A DNA stretch of 64,000 nucleotides from Desulfosporosinus acidiphilus SJ4 (GTDB lineage: Bacteria; Bacillota; Desulfitobacteriia; Desulfitobacteriales; Desulfitobacteriaceae). A program made the translations under genes and the position numbers. The notes under the pieces were generated by a model. It made no database searches. It was not told where the DNA came from and worked only from the letters and a program-made list of their open reading frames with translations. Shown piece after piece: positions 54,054 to 64,000 of this stretch (positions are counted from its first letter, which is position 1; every line of letters begins with the position of its first letter). The DNA is taken from positions 434,001 to 498,000 of the forward strand of contig NC_018068.1 of assembly GCF_000255115.2 (NCBI RefSeq), written 5' to 3'.

Positions 54054-54107
54054 CATAGATAGTTTAAGCGAGGTTTTATTAAAAGGCCTTGCTTTTGGCT
54101 GTCTATG
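54054..54107 (+). other. Nested hairpin in the rpoB leader
   Basis: CATAGATAG pairs with CTGTCTATG, and inside it AAGCGAGG pairs with CCTTGCTT. No U-run follows, so it is not a simple terminator. A second small stem, CCTCA / TGAGG, lies just downstream before the ribosome site. It may be a regulatory or processing structure. Confidence 0.55.
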
Positions 54108-54159
54108 TCAATATATTAGACCTCAATGAGAGAAATGCGCACTGAGGGGTGAAGCGTTA

Positions 54160-57100
54160 ATGTTCTATCCTGTTAAGGTAGGGGTTCGGGAGCGCTGGAG
54201 TTATTCCAGAATCCGTGAAGTCCTTGACATGCCAAATCTAATTGAAATCCAGCAGAACTCCTATCGTTGGTTTCTTGATGAGGGGCTGCGCGATATGTTT
54301 CGCGATATCTCTCCCATTCAAGACTTTACCGGCAATCTCGTTTTAGAATTTATCGATTACAGCTTAGGAGAACCAAAGTACCAGGTTGAGGAGTGTAAAG
54401 AACGCGATGTGACTTTTGCCGCTCCACTGCGGGTAAAAGTACGCCTTATCAACAAAGAAACCGGTGAAGTTAAAGAACAAGAAGTCTTTATGGGTGATTT
54501 TCCTCTGATGACAGACAAGGGTACCTTTATTATCAACGGTGCTGAACGTGTCATTGTCAGTCAGCTTGTTCGTTCGCCTGGCGTATACTATGCGGAACAG
54601 ATTGATCCGAGTGGTAAGAAACTTTATGGGGCTACGGTGATACCAAACCGTGGAGCCTGGCTAGAATTTGAATCGGATATTAATGATAATATTTTTGTGA
54701 GGGTTGACCGGACTCGCAAACTGCCCGGAACCGTGCTGATTCGGGCTTTGGGGTATTCCAGCAACGGTCAGATTTTAGAACTGTTTAATGACAATGAATA
54801 TATTCGTGCGACCCTGGAAAGAGACAACTCTGAGTCTACGGAAGAAGCTTTGGTTGAAATCTATAAGCGATTGAGACCGGGAGAACCTCCTACTGTGGAT
54901 AGTGCCCGATCTCTGCTGGAAGCTCTCTTTTTTGATGCCAAGCGGTATGATCTGGCGAAGGTTGGCCGTTATAAGCTCAATAAGAAATTAGGCCTGGATA
55001 TACCCATGGAAGTCCGTCATCTGACTCGCGGGGATATCGTGGCGAGCATTCAGCGCATGCTTGACCTCATGGATGGGGAAGGGTATAAAGACGACATTGA
55101 CCATTTAGGAAATCGTCGTTTGCGTTCCGTGGGAGAATTGCTCCAGAATCAATTTCGCATCGGCTTATCCAGAATGGAACGCGTCGTTCGTGAACGGATG
55201 ACTATTCAGGATGTTGAAGTCATTACGCCTCAGGTTTTAATAAACATTCGTCCTGTTGTGGCAGCCATCAAGGAGTTTTTTGGCAGCAGCCAATTGTCAC
55301 AGTTCATGGATCAGACCAATCCTCTGGCAGAGTTGACGCATAAACGGCGTTTAAGCGCTTTGGGACCTGGGGGATTAAGCCGTGAACGGGCAGGGTTTGA
55401 GGTTCGTGACGTTCACCACTCCCACTATGGTCGTATGTGTCCTGTAGAGACTCCTGAAGGGCCGAACATCGGCTTAATTGGCTCATTAAGTACTTTTGGG
55501 CGTATTAATCCTTATGGATTTATTGAAGCGCCCTATCGCAAAGTGGATAAAGAGAACGGCCGTGTTCTCGATGAAATCCATTATCTAACGGCTGATGAAG
55601 AGGAAAAATACGTTGTTGCCCAGGCGAATGCACCTCTTGATGAAGACGGAAACTTCCTTTTAGATAAAATCGATGGGCGGCATGGCCCTGATTTCGTGCA
55701 TGTATCGCCAAATCAAGTGGACTATATGGACGTATCGCCAAAACAAATGGTCTCGATAGCCACGGCACTGATTCCCTTCTTGGAGCATGATGACGCAAAC
55801 CGTGCACTTATGGGTTCAAACATGCAGCGTCAAGCAGTTCCGCTATTACGTACGGATTCTCCGTATGTGGGAACGGGCATGGAGTACAAAACGGCTAAAG
55901 ATTCAGGAGTTTGTGCTATCACAAAACAAGCAGGGGTTGTGCAGCGGGCAACTGCGGATGACATTGTAGTTCTCCACGACGACGGAACTACGGAACGTCA
56001 CAAGCTGCTCAAATATCTGCGCTCTAACCAAGGAACTTGTATTAATCAGCGCCCTATTGTCAAGAAGGGTGATAAAGTCGAGGCTAATCAGATTATTGCT
56101 GACGGGCCATCTACCGACCACGGCGAACTTGCTTTGGGACGAAATGTCTTAGTAGCCTTCATGACTTGGGAAGGTTATAACTATGAAGATGCTATTCTGA
56201 TTAATGAAAAGCTTGTGCGGGAAGATTATTATACATCCATTCATATTGAGGAATATGAATCCGATGCTCGGGATACGAAACTTGGACCGGAAGAAATCAC
56301 TCGAGATATTCCCAATGTCGGAGAAGATGTCCTGAAGGATCTCGATGAGCGCGGTATTATCCGCATCGGGGCAGAAGTTCGCCCTGGGGATATCCTGGTT
56401 GGTAAAGTAACCCCGAAAGGGGAAACGGAACTGACGGCAGAAGAACGATTGCTGCGCGCAATTTTCGGCGAGAAGGCCCGTGAGGTTCGGGATACTTCTT
56501 TGCGGGTTCCCCATGGAGAAGCAGGGAAGATCGTTGATGTCAAAGTCTTTACCCGGGAAAACGGAGATGAGCTGTCACCGGGTGTTAATCAACTTGTTCG
56601 GGTGTATATTGCTCAGAAACGTAAGATTTCCGTGGGTGATAAGGTTGCAGGACGGCACGGAAACAAAGGGGTTATTTCCCGAATTATGCGTCAGGAGGAT
56701 ATGCCCTTCATGCCGGATGGTACACCAATCGAGGTAGTTTTGAATCCTCTGGGTGTTCCTTCACGGATGAATATCGGGCAAGTTCTGGAAACACATTTGG
56801 GCTGGGCTGCTAAAGCTCTGGGTCTGCGCATTGCTACTCCTGTTTTTGACGGTGCACGTGAGGAAGATATTTTCGAAACCTTGGAAAAGGCCGGACTTCC
56901 TAAAGACGGCAAGACGATGCTCTATGACGGGCGTACGGGAGTTCCTTTTGACAGTAAGATTACAGTGGGCTATATGTATGTGCTGAAGCTCCACCATTTG
57001 GTTGACGACAAAATCCATGCTCGTTCCACCGGACCGTATTCCTTAGTAACTCAACAACCCTTAGGTGGAAAGGCACAGTTCGGCGGGCAGCGTTTTGGAG

Positions 57101-57534
57101 AGATGGAAGTTTGGGCCCTGGAAGCCTATGGAGCATCCTATACTCTCCAAGAAATCCTGACTGTCAAATCAGACGATGTTGTCGGGCGTGTTAAGACTTA
57201 TGAAGCTATTGTTAAAGGTGAGAATATCCCTGAACCGGGAATTCCTGAATCCTTTAAAGTATTAATTAAAGAAATGCAGAGTTTAGGATTAGATGTACGA
57301 GTTCTTTCCTCTGATGATCAGGAAATTGAGATTCATGATACGGATGAGGATATCGCGGAAACGGCTAAAGAACTTGGTATTGATCTGCATGAGGAAATTG
57401 CGCCGACCGGCCCCCGTCTCGTTGAAACCGAAGATGAGGATGAAGAAGAAGCCGTGGATGAAGAAGACCCTCTTGATGATCTGAATGAAGAAGTCCTTGA
57501 AGAAGAGGATTTGGATCTTGACGATCTCAAATAG
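54160..57534 (+). CDS. rpoB: RNA polymerase beta subunit
   Basis: This 1124-residue subunit has the rifampicin-region sequence [16 protein letters not shown] with no known resistance change visible. Also present are [17 protein letters not shown] and the late [19 protein letters not shown]. The C-terminus is a highly acidic tail ([13 protein letters not shown]). A GAGGGGTG site precedes ATG 54160. rpoC follows after 27 bases. Confidence 0.99.
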   Translation: MFYPVKVGVRERWSYSRIREVLDMPNLIEIQQNSYRWFLDEGLRDMFRDISPIQDFTGNLVLEFIDYSLGEPKYQVEECKERDVTFAAPLRVKVRLINKETGEVKEQEVFMGDFPLMTDKGTFIINGAERVIVSQLVRSPGVYYAEQIDPSGKKLYGATVIPNRGAWLEFESDINDNIFVRVDRTRKLPGTVLIRALGYSSNGQILELFNDNEYIRATLERDNSESTEEALVEIYKRLRPGEPPTVDSARSLLEALFFDAKRYDLAKVGRYKLNKKLGLDIPMEVRHLTRGDIVASIQRMLDLMDGEGYKDDIDHLGNRRLRSVGELLQNQFRIGLSRMERVVRERMTIQDVEVITPQVLINIRPVVAAIKEFFGSSQLSQFMDQTNPLAELTHKRRLSALGPGGLSRERAGFEVRDVHHSHYGRMCPVETPEGPNIGLIGSLSTFGRINPYGFIEAPYRKVDKENGRVLDEIHYLTADEEEKYVVAQANAPLDEDGNFLLDKIDGRHGPDFVHVSPNQVDYMDVSPKQMVSIATALIPFLEHDDANRALMGSNMQRQAVPLLRTDSPYVGTGMEYKTAKDSGVCAITKQAGVVQRATADDIVVLHDDGTTERHKLLKYLRSNQGTCINQRPIVKKGDKVEANQIIADGPSTDHGELALGRNVLVAFMTWEGYNYEDAILINEKLVREDYYTSIHIEEYESDARDTKLGPEEITRDIPNVGEDVLKDLDERGIIRIGAEVRPGDILVGKVTPKGETELTAEERLLRAIFGEKAREVRDTSLRVPHGEAGKIVDVKVFTRENGDELSPGVNQLVRVYIAQKRKISVGDKVAGRHGNKGVISRIMRQEDMPFMPDGTPIEVVLNPLGVPSRMNIGQVLETHLGWAAKALGLRIATPVFDGAREEDIFETLEKAGLPKDGKTMLYDGRTGVPFDSKITVGYMYVLKLHHLVDDKIHARSTGPYSLVTQQPLGGKAQFGGQRFGEMEVWALEAYGASYTLQEILTVKSDDVVGRVKTYEAIVKGENIPEPGIPESFKVLIKEMQSLGLDVRVLSSDDQEIEIHDTDEDIAETAKELGIDLHEEIAPTGPRLVETEDEDEEEAVDEEDPLDDLNEEVLEEEDLDLDDLK

Positions 57535-57561
57535 TCCCCCGGACGAAAGGAGCGATAAGGA

Positions 57562-60500
57562 TTGCTAGACGTCAATAATTTCGACCGTATGCGTATCGGC
57601 TTAGCTTCGCCGGATATGATTCGTGACTGGTCCTTTGGAGAAGTTAAGAAGCCTGAAACCATTAACTATCGGACCTTAAAGCCGGAACGGGAAGGATTGT
57701 TTTGTGAAAAGATCTTTGGCCCGACCAGAGATTGGGAATGCCACTGCGGAAAATATAAACGGGTACGTTACAAGGGTATTGTTTGCGATCGCTGCGGAGT
57801 TGAAGTCACTCGATCGAAGGTGCGCCGTGAGCGGATGGGACATATTGTCCTGGCCGCTCCAGTTTCCCATATATGGTATTTCAAAGGAATTCCCAGCAGG
57901 ATGGGTCTGCTTTTAGATATGTCCCCCCGTGCTCTGGAAAAGGTCCTCTATTTTGTTTCCTATATTGTGACAGACCCCGGAGATACTTCTCTGATGAAAA
58001 AGCAACTTCTAACGGAAACAGAATATCGTGAATACAAAGACAAGTATGGAGATCGTTTCCAGGCCAGTATGGGTGCTGAGGCAGTTAAACTCCTGCTCAC
58101 AGAAATGGATCTGGATAAACTTAATGACGAGCTGCGCGGCGAACTGAAAGAAGTTTCCGGGCAACGGAAAATCCGTGCTATTCGTCGTTTAGAAGTAGTC
58201 GAGGCCTTTAAGCAATCAGGAAATCGCCCGGAATGGATGATTATGGATGTTGTGCCGGTTATCCCGCCTGAACTGAGGCCTATGGTTCAATTAGACGGCG
58301 GCAGGTTTGCAACTTCTGATCTTAACGACCTATATCGACGGGTTATTAATCGCAATAATCGCTTAAAGCGACTTTTAGATTTAGGAGCTCCTGATATTAT
58401 TGTGCGCAATGAGAAACGGATGCTCCAAGAAGCTGTTGACGCCTTAATTGACAACGGCCGTCGAGGTCGTCCGGTAACAGGACCGGGGAACCGCCCGCTG
58501 AAATCTCTAAGCGACATGCTGAAAGGAAAACAAGGACGTTTCCGTCAAAACCTTTTAGGAAAACGCGTAGACTATTCGGGACGTTCCGTTATTGTTGTCG
58601 GACCAAACCTTAAATTGCATCAATGCGGCCTTCCTAAGGAAATGGCTCTTGAACTCTTTAAACCCTTTGTGATGAAAAAGCTCGTAAACGAAGGGCACGC
58701 TCATAATATTAAAAGCGCTAAACGAATGGTTGAGCGCGTACGCCCTGAAGTCTGGGATGTTTTAGAGGAAGTCATTACCGATCATCCTGTACTGTTAAAC
58801 CGTGCTCCAACCCTTCACCGTTTAGGAATCCAGGCTTTTGAACCAATCTTGGTTGAAGGCCGTGCGTTACAGATTCATCCCCTCGTCTGCACGGCGTATA
58901 ACGCTGACTTTGACGGGGACCAAATGGCTGTACACGTTCCTTTGTCGGCAGAAGCTCAAGCCGAAGCTCGTTTGTTGATGCTGGCCTCCCATAATATCCT
59001 GAATCCTAAGGACGGCCGTCCCGTGCAAACTCCTACCCAAGACATGGTCTTAGGCTCCTACTACTTAACGATGGAGCGACCAGGGGCTTTCGGCGAAGGT
59101 AAAATATTCAAAGATTTCAATGAAGCTGTTTTAGCTTATGATACAGGTGAGGTCCATTTACAAGCGAAGATAAAAGTTCGGCGTGACGATGGGCTTTTGG
59201 AGACGACAGTCGGTCGCTTGATCTTCAATTCTGTAATACCTAAAGAGATCGGCTATTTCAATGAGGTTGTCGGCAAAAAGGGTCTCGGTGAGATTGTAGC
59301 TAAGACTTATCGTATTGCCGGATATGAAGCTACCGCCTCGCTGCTTGATGGACTGAAAAGTCAAGGATTTAAATTCTCAACACGTGCAGGGATGACTGTT
59401 GGTTTGACTGACATCACCGTTCCCGAAGCGAAGACAGAAATTCTCTCCAATGCTGACCAGGCCGTTGCTAAAACAGAATTGCAGTATCGCCGAGGTTTAA
59501 TTACCGATGAAGAGCGTTATAATTTAGTTATCGACACTTGGGCTAAAGCCACCAAGACAGTCACCGATGCCTTGATGGAAAGCTTAAATCAGTTCAATCC
59601 TGTCTATATGATGGCAACTTCGGGAGCACGGGGTAATATTCAACAGCTCCGTCAGTTGGCCGGAATGCGGGGACTTATGGCTGATCCGTCCGGACGTACT
59701 ATTGAATTGCCGATTAAGGCTAATTTCCGTGAGGGACTGACGGTTTTGGAATACTTCATCTCCTCCCACGGTGCCCGGAAAGGTTTGGCTGATACAGCTC
59801 TAAGAACGGCTGACTCAGGGTATTTGACCCGACGTTTAGTCGATGTTTCTCAAGACGTTATTGTGCGTGAAGAGGACTGTGGAACATCCGCGGGTATTAT
59901 CGTAGAAGATATCAAGGATGGCCCGGAAATCATCGAGTCCTTGGAAGAACGACTGGTAGGACGTTTTGTTCTGGAAGATTTATATCATCCTACAACAGGA
60001 AAACTTCTTGCTACTCCGGAAAAGGAAATGACGGAAGAACAAGCAAAAGAGATTGCAGCTGTGTTTGATTCCGTGGTTATCCGATCTGTTCTTGCCTGTA
60101 CATCACGTTATGGAGTTTGCAAAAAGTGTTATGGACGTAATTTGGCTACCGGCCGGCCTGTAGAAATGGGTGAAGCTGTGGGGATTATCGCAGCACAATC
60201 CATCGGTGAGCCAGGTACGCAGCTGACGATGCGGACATTCCATACTGGCGGTGTAGCCGGAGACGATATAACACAAGGTCTTCCGCGGGTCGAAGAATTG
60301 TTCGAAGCCCGTAAACCTAAAGGGCAAGCGATTATATCAGAAGTCAAAGGGAAAGTTTCCATCAGTGAAGTTAAGGGACGCCGAGAGGTGGAGATCACCA
60401 CTGACTCCGATGAGCATATCACCTATACCATACCTTACGGGTCTCGTCTCAGTGTGAAAGACGGTCAGATGGTTGAGGCAGGGGATGAACTTACAGAAGG

Positions 60501-60996
60501 AAGTATTAATCCGCATGATATGCTGAAGGTTAAAGGCCAGCGCGGGGTTCAGGTTTATCTCGTAGGCGAGGTTCAGCGTGTGTACCGCCTGCAGGGCGTT
60601 GATATTAACGATAAGCATATTGAGGTTATGGTTCGCCAGATGCTGCGCAAGGTTAAAATTGATGATGCCGGTGACACAAGCCTGCTGCCGGGCGGTCTCA
60701 TTGATATTTTTGATTTTCAGGACGAGAACGCCAAAGCAATTGCCAATGGAGGAGAACCGGCTGTCGCTCACGCAGTATTGCTGGGGATAACCAAAGCCTC
60801 GTTGGCCACAGATTCCTTCCTGTCTGCTGCTTCGTTCCAAGAAACAACCCGAGTCCTTACCGAAGCAGCGATCAAAGGAAAAGTGGACCCCCTCTTAGGT
60901 CTCAAAGAGAATGTTATCATCGGTAAGCTTATTCCTGCAGGAACGGGCATGGCTCGCTATCGAAATATCAAAACCTTCGATGCAAATCCGGTTTGA
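57562..60996 (+). CDS. rpoC: RNA polymerase beta' subunit
   Basis: This 1144-residue subunit has the N-terminal zinc ribbon ([21 protein letters not shown]), the catalytic [12 protein letters not shown], and the second zinc site ([15 protein letters not shown]). It starts with TTG at 57562 after AAAGGAG. Co-transcribed with rpoB. Confidence 0.99.
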   Translation: MLDVNNFDRMRIGLASPDMIRDWSFGEVKKPETINYRTLKPEREGLFCEKIFGPTRDWECHCGKYKRVRYKGIVCDRCGVEVTRSKVRRERMGHIVLAAPVSHIWYFKGIPSRMGLLLDMSPRALEKVLYFVSYIVTDPGDTSLMKKQLLTETEYREYKDKYGDRFQASMGAEAVKLLLTEMDLDKLNDELRGELKEVSGQRKIRAIRRLEVVEAFKQSGNRPEWMIMDVVPVIPPELRPMVQLDGGRFATSDLNDLYRRVINRNNRLKRLLDLGAPDIIVRNEKRMLQEAVDALIDNGRRGRPVTGPGNRPLKSLSDMLKGKQGRFRQNLLGKRVDYSGRSVIVVGPNLKLHQCGLPKEMALELFKPFVMKKLVNEGHAHNIKSAKRMVERVRPEVWDVLEEVITDHPVLLNRAPTLHRLGIQAFEPILVEGRALQIHPLVCTAYNADFDGDQMAVHVPLSAEAQAEARLLMLASHNILNPKDGRPVQTPTQDMVLGSYYLTMERPGAFGEGKIFKDFNEAVLAYDTGEVHLQAKIKVRRDDGLLETTVGRLIFNSVIPKEIGYFNEVVGKKGLGEIVAKTYRIAGYEATASLLDGLKSQGFKFSTRAGMTVGLTDITVPEAKTEILSNADQAVAKTELQYRRGLITDEERYNLVIDTWAKATKTVTDALMESLNQFNPVYMMATSGARGNIQQLRQLAGMRGLMADPSGRTIELPIKANFREGLTVLEYFISSHGARKGLADTALRTADSGYLTRRLVDVSQDVIVREEDCGTSAGIIVEDIKDGPEIIESLEERLVGRFVLEDLYHPTTGKLLATPEKEMTEEQAKEIAAVFDSVVIRSVLACTSRYGVCKKCYGRNLATGRPVEMGEAVGIIAAQSIGEPGTQLTMRTFHTGGVAGDDITQGLPRVEELFEARKPKGQAIISEVKGKVSISEVKGRREVEITTDSDEHITYTIPYGSRLSVKDGQMVEAGDELTEGSINPHDMLKVKGQRGVQVYLVGEVQRVYRLQGVDINDKHIEVMVRQMLRKVKIDDAGDTSLLPGGLIDIFDFQDENAKAIANGGEPAVAHAVLLGITKASLATDSFLSAASFQETTRVLTEAAIKGKVDPLLGLKENVIIGKLIPAGTGMARYRNIKTFDANPV

Positions 60997-61001
60997 AATT
61001 A

Positions 61002-61030
61002 TTGACACGTTTGAATGCAAATGCTAAACT
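61002..61030 (+). promoter_or_regulatory. Promoter of the L7Ae-like gene
   Basis: TTGACA, 17 bases, TAAACT, just after rpoC. The same -35/-10 pair occurs before rplJ. Confidence 0.75.
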
Positions 61031-61062
61031 ACTATAGTGTGTGACTAAGGGAGGAAAGCATA

Positions 61063-61317
61063 TTGCTGCTTGATGAAACCTTTAAACAAGCTAGAAATAA
61101 GACCGTCGGCTTAAAGCAAACCCAACGCGCCTTGGAAAAAGGTACGGTTCGTTGTGTTTATGTAGCAAAAGATGCCGAAGCTCATGTTTTACGTCCGATT
61201 CTTGAATGGTGCAGGACCCATAATGTTGAACGCATAGAAGTCTCAACCATGAAGGAACTTGGCAATGCCTGCGGAATTGAAGTGGGTACTGCGGTGGCGG
61301 CGATCTTGGAAGACTAA
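61063..61317 (+). CDS. L7Ae/L30e-family RNA-binding protein (YbxF-like)
   Basis: This 84-residue protein has the L7Ae fold: LKQTQRALEKGTVRCVYVAKDAE near the start and ELGNACGIEVGTAVAAIL at the end. The family binds kink-turn RNA. It starts with TTG at 61063, about eight bases after AAGGGAGG. It occupies the usual place between rpoC and rpsL. A long hairpin lies downstream. Confidence 0.92.
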   Translation: MLLDETFKQARNKTVGLKQTQRALEKGTVRCVYVAKDAEAHVLRPILEWCRTHNVERIEVSTMKELGNACGIEVGTAVAAILED

Positions 61318-61334
61318 TGTATCGTGCTGGTTTT

Positions 61335-61369
61335 GGAATTGCTTGCTAAATGCTGAAGCAAGCAATTCC
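61335..61369 (+). other. Perfect 12-bp hairpin before rpsL
   Basis: GGAATTGCTTGC pairs with GCAAGCAATTCC around an 11-base loop, followed by TTGTATATT. It could be a weak terminator, an RNA processing site or a leader structure for the S12-S7 genes. Confidence 0.6.
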
Positions 61370-61404
61370 TTGTATATTGATTTGATCAGAAAGGAGGTGG
61401 AGAC

Positions 61405-61824
61405 ATGCCGACAATCAACCAACTCATTCGCAAAGGTCGTACTTCAGTTGGAAAAAAATCGACAGCTCCAGCTTTACAGTGGGGCTATAACTCTCTTAAA
61501 CGTAAACAATTCCCGTCGGGCGGTTCCTCGCAAAAGAGAGGGGTGTGCACAAGGGTTTATACGACAACTCCTAAAAAGCCTAACTCAGCGCTTCGTAAGG
61601 TTGCTCGTGTTCGTTTGACAAATCAACTGGAAGTTACTGCATATATTCCCGGTATTGGTCACAACCTGCAAGAGCACTCCGTGGTTCTTCTCCGCGGAGG
61701 TCGTGTTAAAGATCTGCCTGGCGTACGGTATCACGTAATTCGCGGTGCCCTTGATACAACAGCTGTGCAAAAACGCGCCCAAGGCCGCTCGAAATACGGA
61801 GCAAAACGTCCCAAAAAAGCCTAA
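61405..61824 (+). CDS. rpsL: Ribosomal protein S12
   Basis: This 139-residue decoding-centre protein has [19 protein letters not shown] and [14 protein letters not shown], unmodified at the positions where streptomycin-resistance changes occur. It has the Firmicute insertion near residue 20. AAAGGAGGTGG precedes the ATG. Confidence 0.98.
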   Translation: MPTINQLIRKGRTSVGKKSTAPALQWGYNSLKRKQFPSGGSSQKRGVCTRVYTTTPKKPNSALRKVARVRLTNQLEVTAYIPGIGHNLQEHSVVLLRGGRVKDLPGVRYHVIRGALDTTAVQKRAQGRSKYGAKRPKKA

Positions 61825-61867
61825 TTTGATTTAGGATGATTGAGTACGCTATAAAGGAGGGATACTG

Positions 61868-62338
61868 ATGCCACGTAAGGGATATATTGCTAAACGGGAA
61901 GTTCTGCCTGATCCGATTTATAAGAACCAGACAGTAACAAAGTTTATCAATCAGATTATGTTAGATGGTAAGAAGGGGACTGCTGAGGCTATTTGCTACA
62001 GCGCCTTTGATATGATTCAGGAAAAAGCCGGTAAAGATCCGCTGGAAGTCTTTAATAATGCCCTGAAAAACGTAATGCCGGTTTTGGAAGTTAAGGCCCG
62101 TCGTGTCGGTGGAGCCAACTATCAAGTTCCTATCGAAGTACGTGCAGAACGTCGTTCGACTCTCGCACTCCGCTGGCTTGTTGCTATGGCGCGTAAGCGC
62201 GGCGAGAAAACGATGCAAGAGAAAATTGCTGCTGAGTTGCTCGATGCAGCTAACAATACAGGCGGCTCTGTCAAAAAGAAGGAAGATATGCATAAAATGG
62301 CTGAAGCGAATAAAGCTTTTGCGCATTACAAGTGGTAG
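61868..62338 (+). CDS. rpsG: Ribosomal protein S7
   Basis: This 156-residue protein starts [16 protein letters not shown], with [15 protein letters not shown] and [16 protein letters not shown]7 nucleates the head of the small subunit. AAAGGAGGG precedes it. fusA follows. Confidence 0.98.
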   Translation: MPRKGYIAKREVLPDPIYKNQTVTKFINQIMLDGKKGTAEAICYSAFDMIQEKAGKDPLEVFNNALKNVMPVLEVKARRVGGANYQVPIEVRAERRSTLALRWLVAMARKRGEKTMQEKIAAELLDAANNTGGSVKKKEDMHKMAEANKAFAHYKW

Positions 62339-62377
62339 TTTGTGGCACACTGATTTTGACAGAAAGGGGGAATCGCA

Positions 62378-64000
62378 GTGGCAAGACAAAATTCACTTGA
62401 AAATACGCGTAATATTGGAATCATGGCCCATATTGACGCCGGGAAGACAACTGTTACAGAACGTATTCTTTTCTATACAGGACGTGTGCATAAAATTGGT
62501 GAAGTTCATGATGGCGCAGCAACGATGGACTGGATGGTCCAAGAACAAGAGCGCGGTATTACGATTACTTCTGCGGCAACAACTTGTCAATGGAGAAACA
62601 ATCGGATTAACATTATTGACACACCTGGGCACGTGGACTTCACTGTAGAAGTTGAACGTTCTCTGCGGGTGCTCGACGGTGCTGTAGCGGTATTTTGTTC
62701 CGTAGGCGGAGTTGAGCCCCAGTCTGAAACGGTTTGGCGTCAGGCGGATAAATACAAGGTTCCGCGTATTGCTTATATTAATAAAATGGACCGGATGGGA
62801 GCCGACTTCTTCCGTGGTGTTTCCATGATCTCTGACCGATTGGGTGCCAGGCCTGTTCCGATTCAGGTGCCTATTGGCGTGGAAGACAGCTTTAAAGGCG
62901 TCGTAGATCTGGTAACAATGACAGCGATCATTTACACGGATGATTTAGGAACAACCGCAGAGCATAATGCGATCCCTGAAGAGTTACAGGATTTAGCGAA
63001 TGAATACCGAGAAAAGCTCGTTGAGGCTGTTGCCGAGACCAGCGAAGAGCTCATGATGAAATATCTCGAAGGTGAAGAATTAACCGAAGAGGAAATCCGC
63101 GCGGGTATTCGCAACGGCGTTATAGGCAACAAGTTTATTCCGGTGTTGTGCGGTTCAGCTTTTAAGAATAGAGGCGTTCAACCTCTCTTGGATGCTGTTG
63201 TTGACTATATGCCATCTCCGTTGGATGTTCCTCCAATTAAAGGTGTTAATCCGGATACCGGAGAAGATGATCATAGAACTGCATCCGACACCGAACCATT
63301 TTCCGCCTTGGCCTTTAAGATCATGGCAGACCCCTTTGTTGGGAAACTGGCTTTCTTCCGGGTCTATTCCGGGGTACTAAGCGCCGGTTCTTATGTATTC
63401 AACTCAACAAAAGGTAAGAAGGAACGGATCGGCCGTATTCTCCAAATGCACGCTAACCACCGTGAAGACATTCCGGAGGTTCGCTCAGGCGATATAGCAG
63501 CAGCAGTCGGTCTGAAAGATACGACCACTGGAGATACACTTTGTGATGAGAAACAGCCGATTATTCTTGAAAAAATGGTCTTCCCTGAGCCGGTTATCGA
63601 TGTTGCAATCGAGCCAAAGACAAAAGCAGACCAGGAGAAAATGGGCGGCGCCTTATCACGTTTGGCTGAAGAAGACCCAACGTTCAGAATGCGTACAGAC
63701 GTTGAGACGGGGCAAACAATTATCGCCGGTATGGGTGAACTCCATCTGGAGATTATTGTTGACCGTTTACAGCGGGAATTTAAAGTTCAATGTGACGTAG
63801 GACGTCCTCAGGTTGCCTATAAAGAAACTATCCGCAAAGCGGTTAAAGCTGAAGGAAAGTTCGTACGTCAGTCAGGCGGCCGTGGTCAATACGGACACTG
63901 CTGGGTTGAATTTGAACCTATGGAACCAGGATCCGGTTTTGAATTTGTCAATAAAATTGTTGGTGGGGTTATTCCTCGCGAATATATTAACCCAATCGGC
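62378..64000 (+). CDS. fusA: Elongation factor G (3' end outside window)
   Basis: The frame opens with GTG at 62378 after AAAGGGGG and stays open to the window end: 541 codons of about 690. GTPase motifs are AHIDAGKTT (P-loop), RGITITSAA (switch I), DTPGHVDF and [12 protein letters not shown] moves tRNAs and mRNA through the ribosome. Domains 1 to 4 (in part) are present; the C-terminus is cut off. Confidence 0.98.
   Translation, partial: MARQNSLENTRNIGIMAHIDAGKTTVTERILFYTGRVHKIGEVHDGAATMDWMVQEQERGITITSAATTCQWRNNRINIIDTPGHVDFTVEVERSLRVLDGAVAVFCSVGGVEPQSETVWRQADKYKVPRIAYINKMDRMGADFFRGVSMISDRLGARPVPIQVPIGVEDSFKGVVDLVTMTAIIYTDDLGTTAEHNAIPEELQDLANEYREKLVEAVAETSEELMMKYLEGEELTEEEIRAGIRNGVIGNKFIPVLCGSAFKNRGVQPLLDAVVDYMPSPLDVPPIKGVNPDTGEDDHRTASDTEPFSALAFKIMADPFVGKLAFFRVYSGVLSAGSYVFNSTKGKKERIGRILQMHANHREDIPEVRSGDIAAAVGLKDTTTGDTLCDEKQPIILEKMVFPEPVIDVAIEPKTKADQEKMGGALSRLAEEDPTFRMRTDVETGQTIIAGMGELHLEIIVDRLQREFKVQCDVGRPQVAYKETIRKAVKAEGKFVRQSGGRGQYGHCWVEFEPMEPGSGFEFVNKIVGGVIPREYINPIG

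Noticed and set aside
1-64000. CRISPR arrays, rRNA genes, prophage genes or complete insertion sequences
   Set aside because: I looked for regularly spaced repeats, rRNA landmarks, transposase and phage motifs and found none.

Overview
The window looks like the chromosome of an anaerobic, endospore-forming Firmicute of the Peptococcaceae type; Desulfosporosinus or Desulfitobacterium is my best guess. The reasons are the low-to-middling GC content, the sporulation genes (sigK, sigH, a spoVA cluster, tlp), pyruvate:ferredoxin oxidoreductase, several ferredoxin-like proteins, and the classic Firmicute order gltX-cysE-cysS-mrnC-rlmB-sigH-rpmG-secE-nusG-rplKAJL-rpoBC-L7Ae-rpsL-rpsG-fusA. The genus is inference; no database search was possible.

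Region 1 (1-13.7 kb) is carbon and CoA metabolism: the end of an acyl-CoA dehydrogenase, a two-subunit family I CoA-transferase, a single-chain biotin-dependent acyl-CoA carboxylase, pyruvate:ferredoxin oxidoreductase, and a T-box-controlled isoleucyl-tRNA synthetase of the type 2 kind with a GxHH signature. Region 2 (13.7-29 kb) is accessory: two small spore-type proteins, an 805-residue fusion of a cyclic-nucleotide-binding domain, a degenerate NtrC-type AAA+ domain and a membrane polyferredoxin, an MBL-fold hydrolase, a chemoreceptor, DUF3786 and DUF4474 proteins, xanthine phosphoribosyltransferase, a small gene coupled to a mini-ferredoxin, a hydrolase, a LysR regulator and two HD-domain proteins.

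Region 3 (29-40 kb) holds an acetyl-CoA synthetase with an extra C-terminal domain, an aldolase-type PLP enzyme, a MutT hydrolase, a six-gene spoVA cluster of the mobile type (DUF1657, DUF421+DUF1657, spoVAC, spoVAD, spoVAE, DUF1657), a soluble chemoreceptor-like protein, a tiny TTG-start gene and an uninterrupted sigK. Region 4 (40-64 kb) is core housekeeping: carD, the PIN/TRAM protein, ispD-ispF, gltX, a Cys T-box with cysE-cysS, mrnC, thyX, rlmB, sigH, tRNA-Thr, and the transcription/translation supercluster ending in a truncated fusA. Several near-consensus promoters and leaders are readable there.

The most unusual non-coding signal is a dispersed repeat: two 185-base copies (32108-32292 and 47450-47634) and at least four diverged or partial copies. 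Its hairpins show compensatory changes, and one conserved end reads GTGAAC. In two places that end supplies the stop codon of the upstream gene. It resembles a stand-alone IS200/IS605-type (HEARO / IscB omega-RNA-like) structured element. No transposase or nuclease gene for it lies in the window, and no CRISPR array or rRNA was seen.
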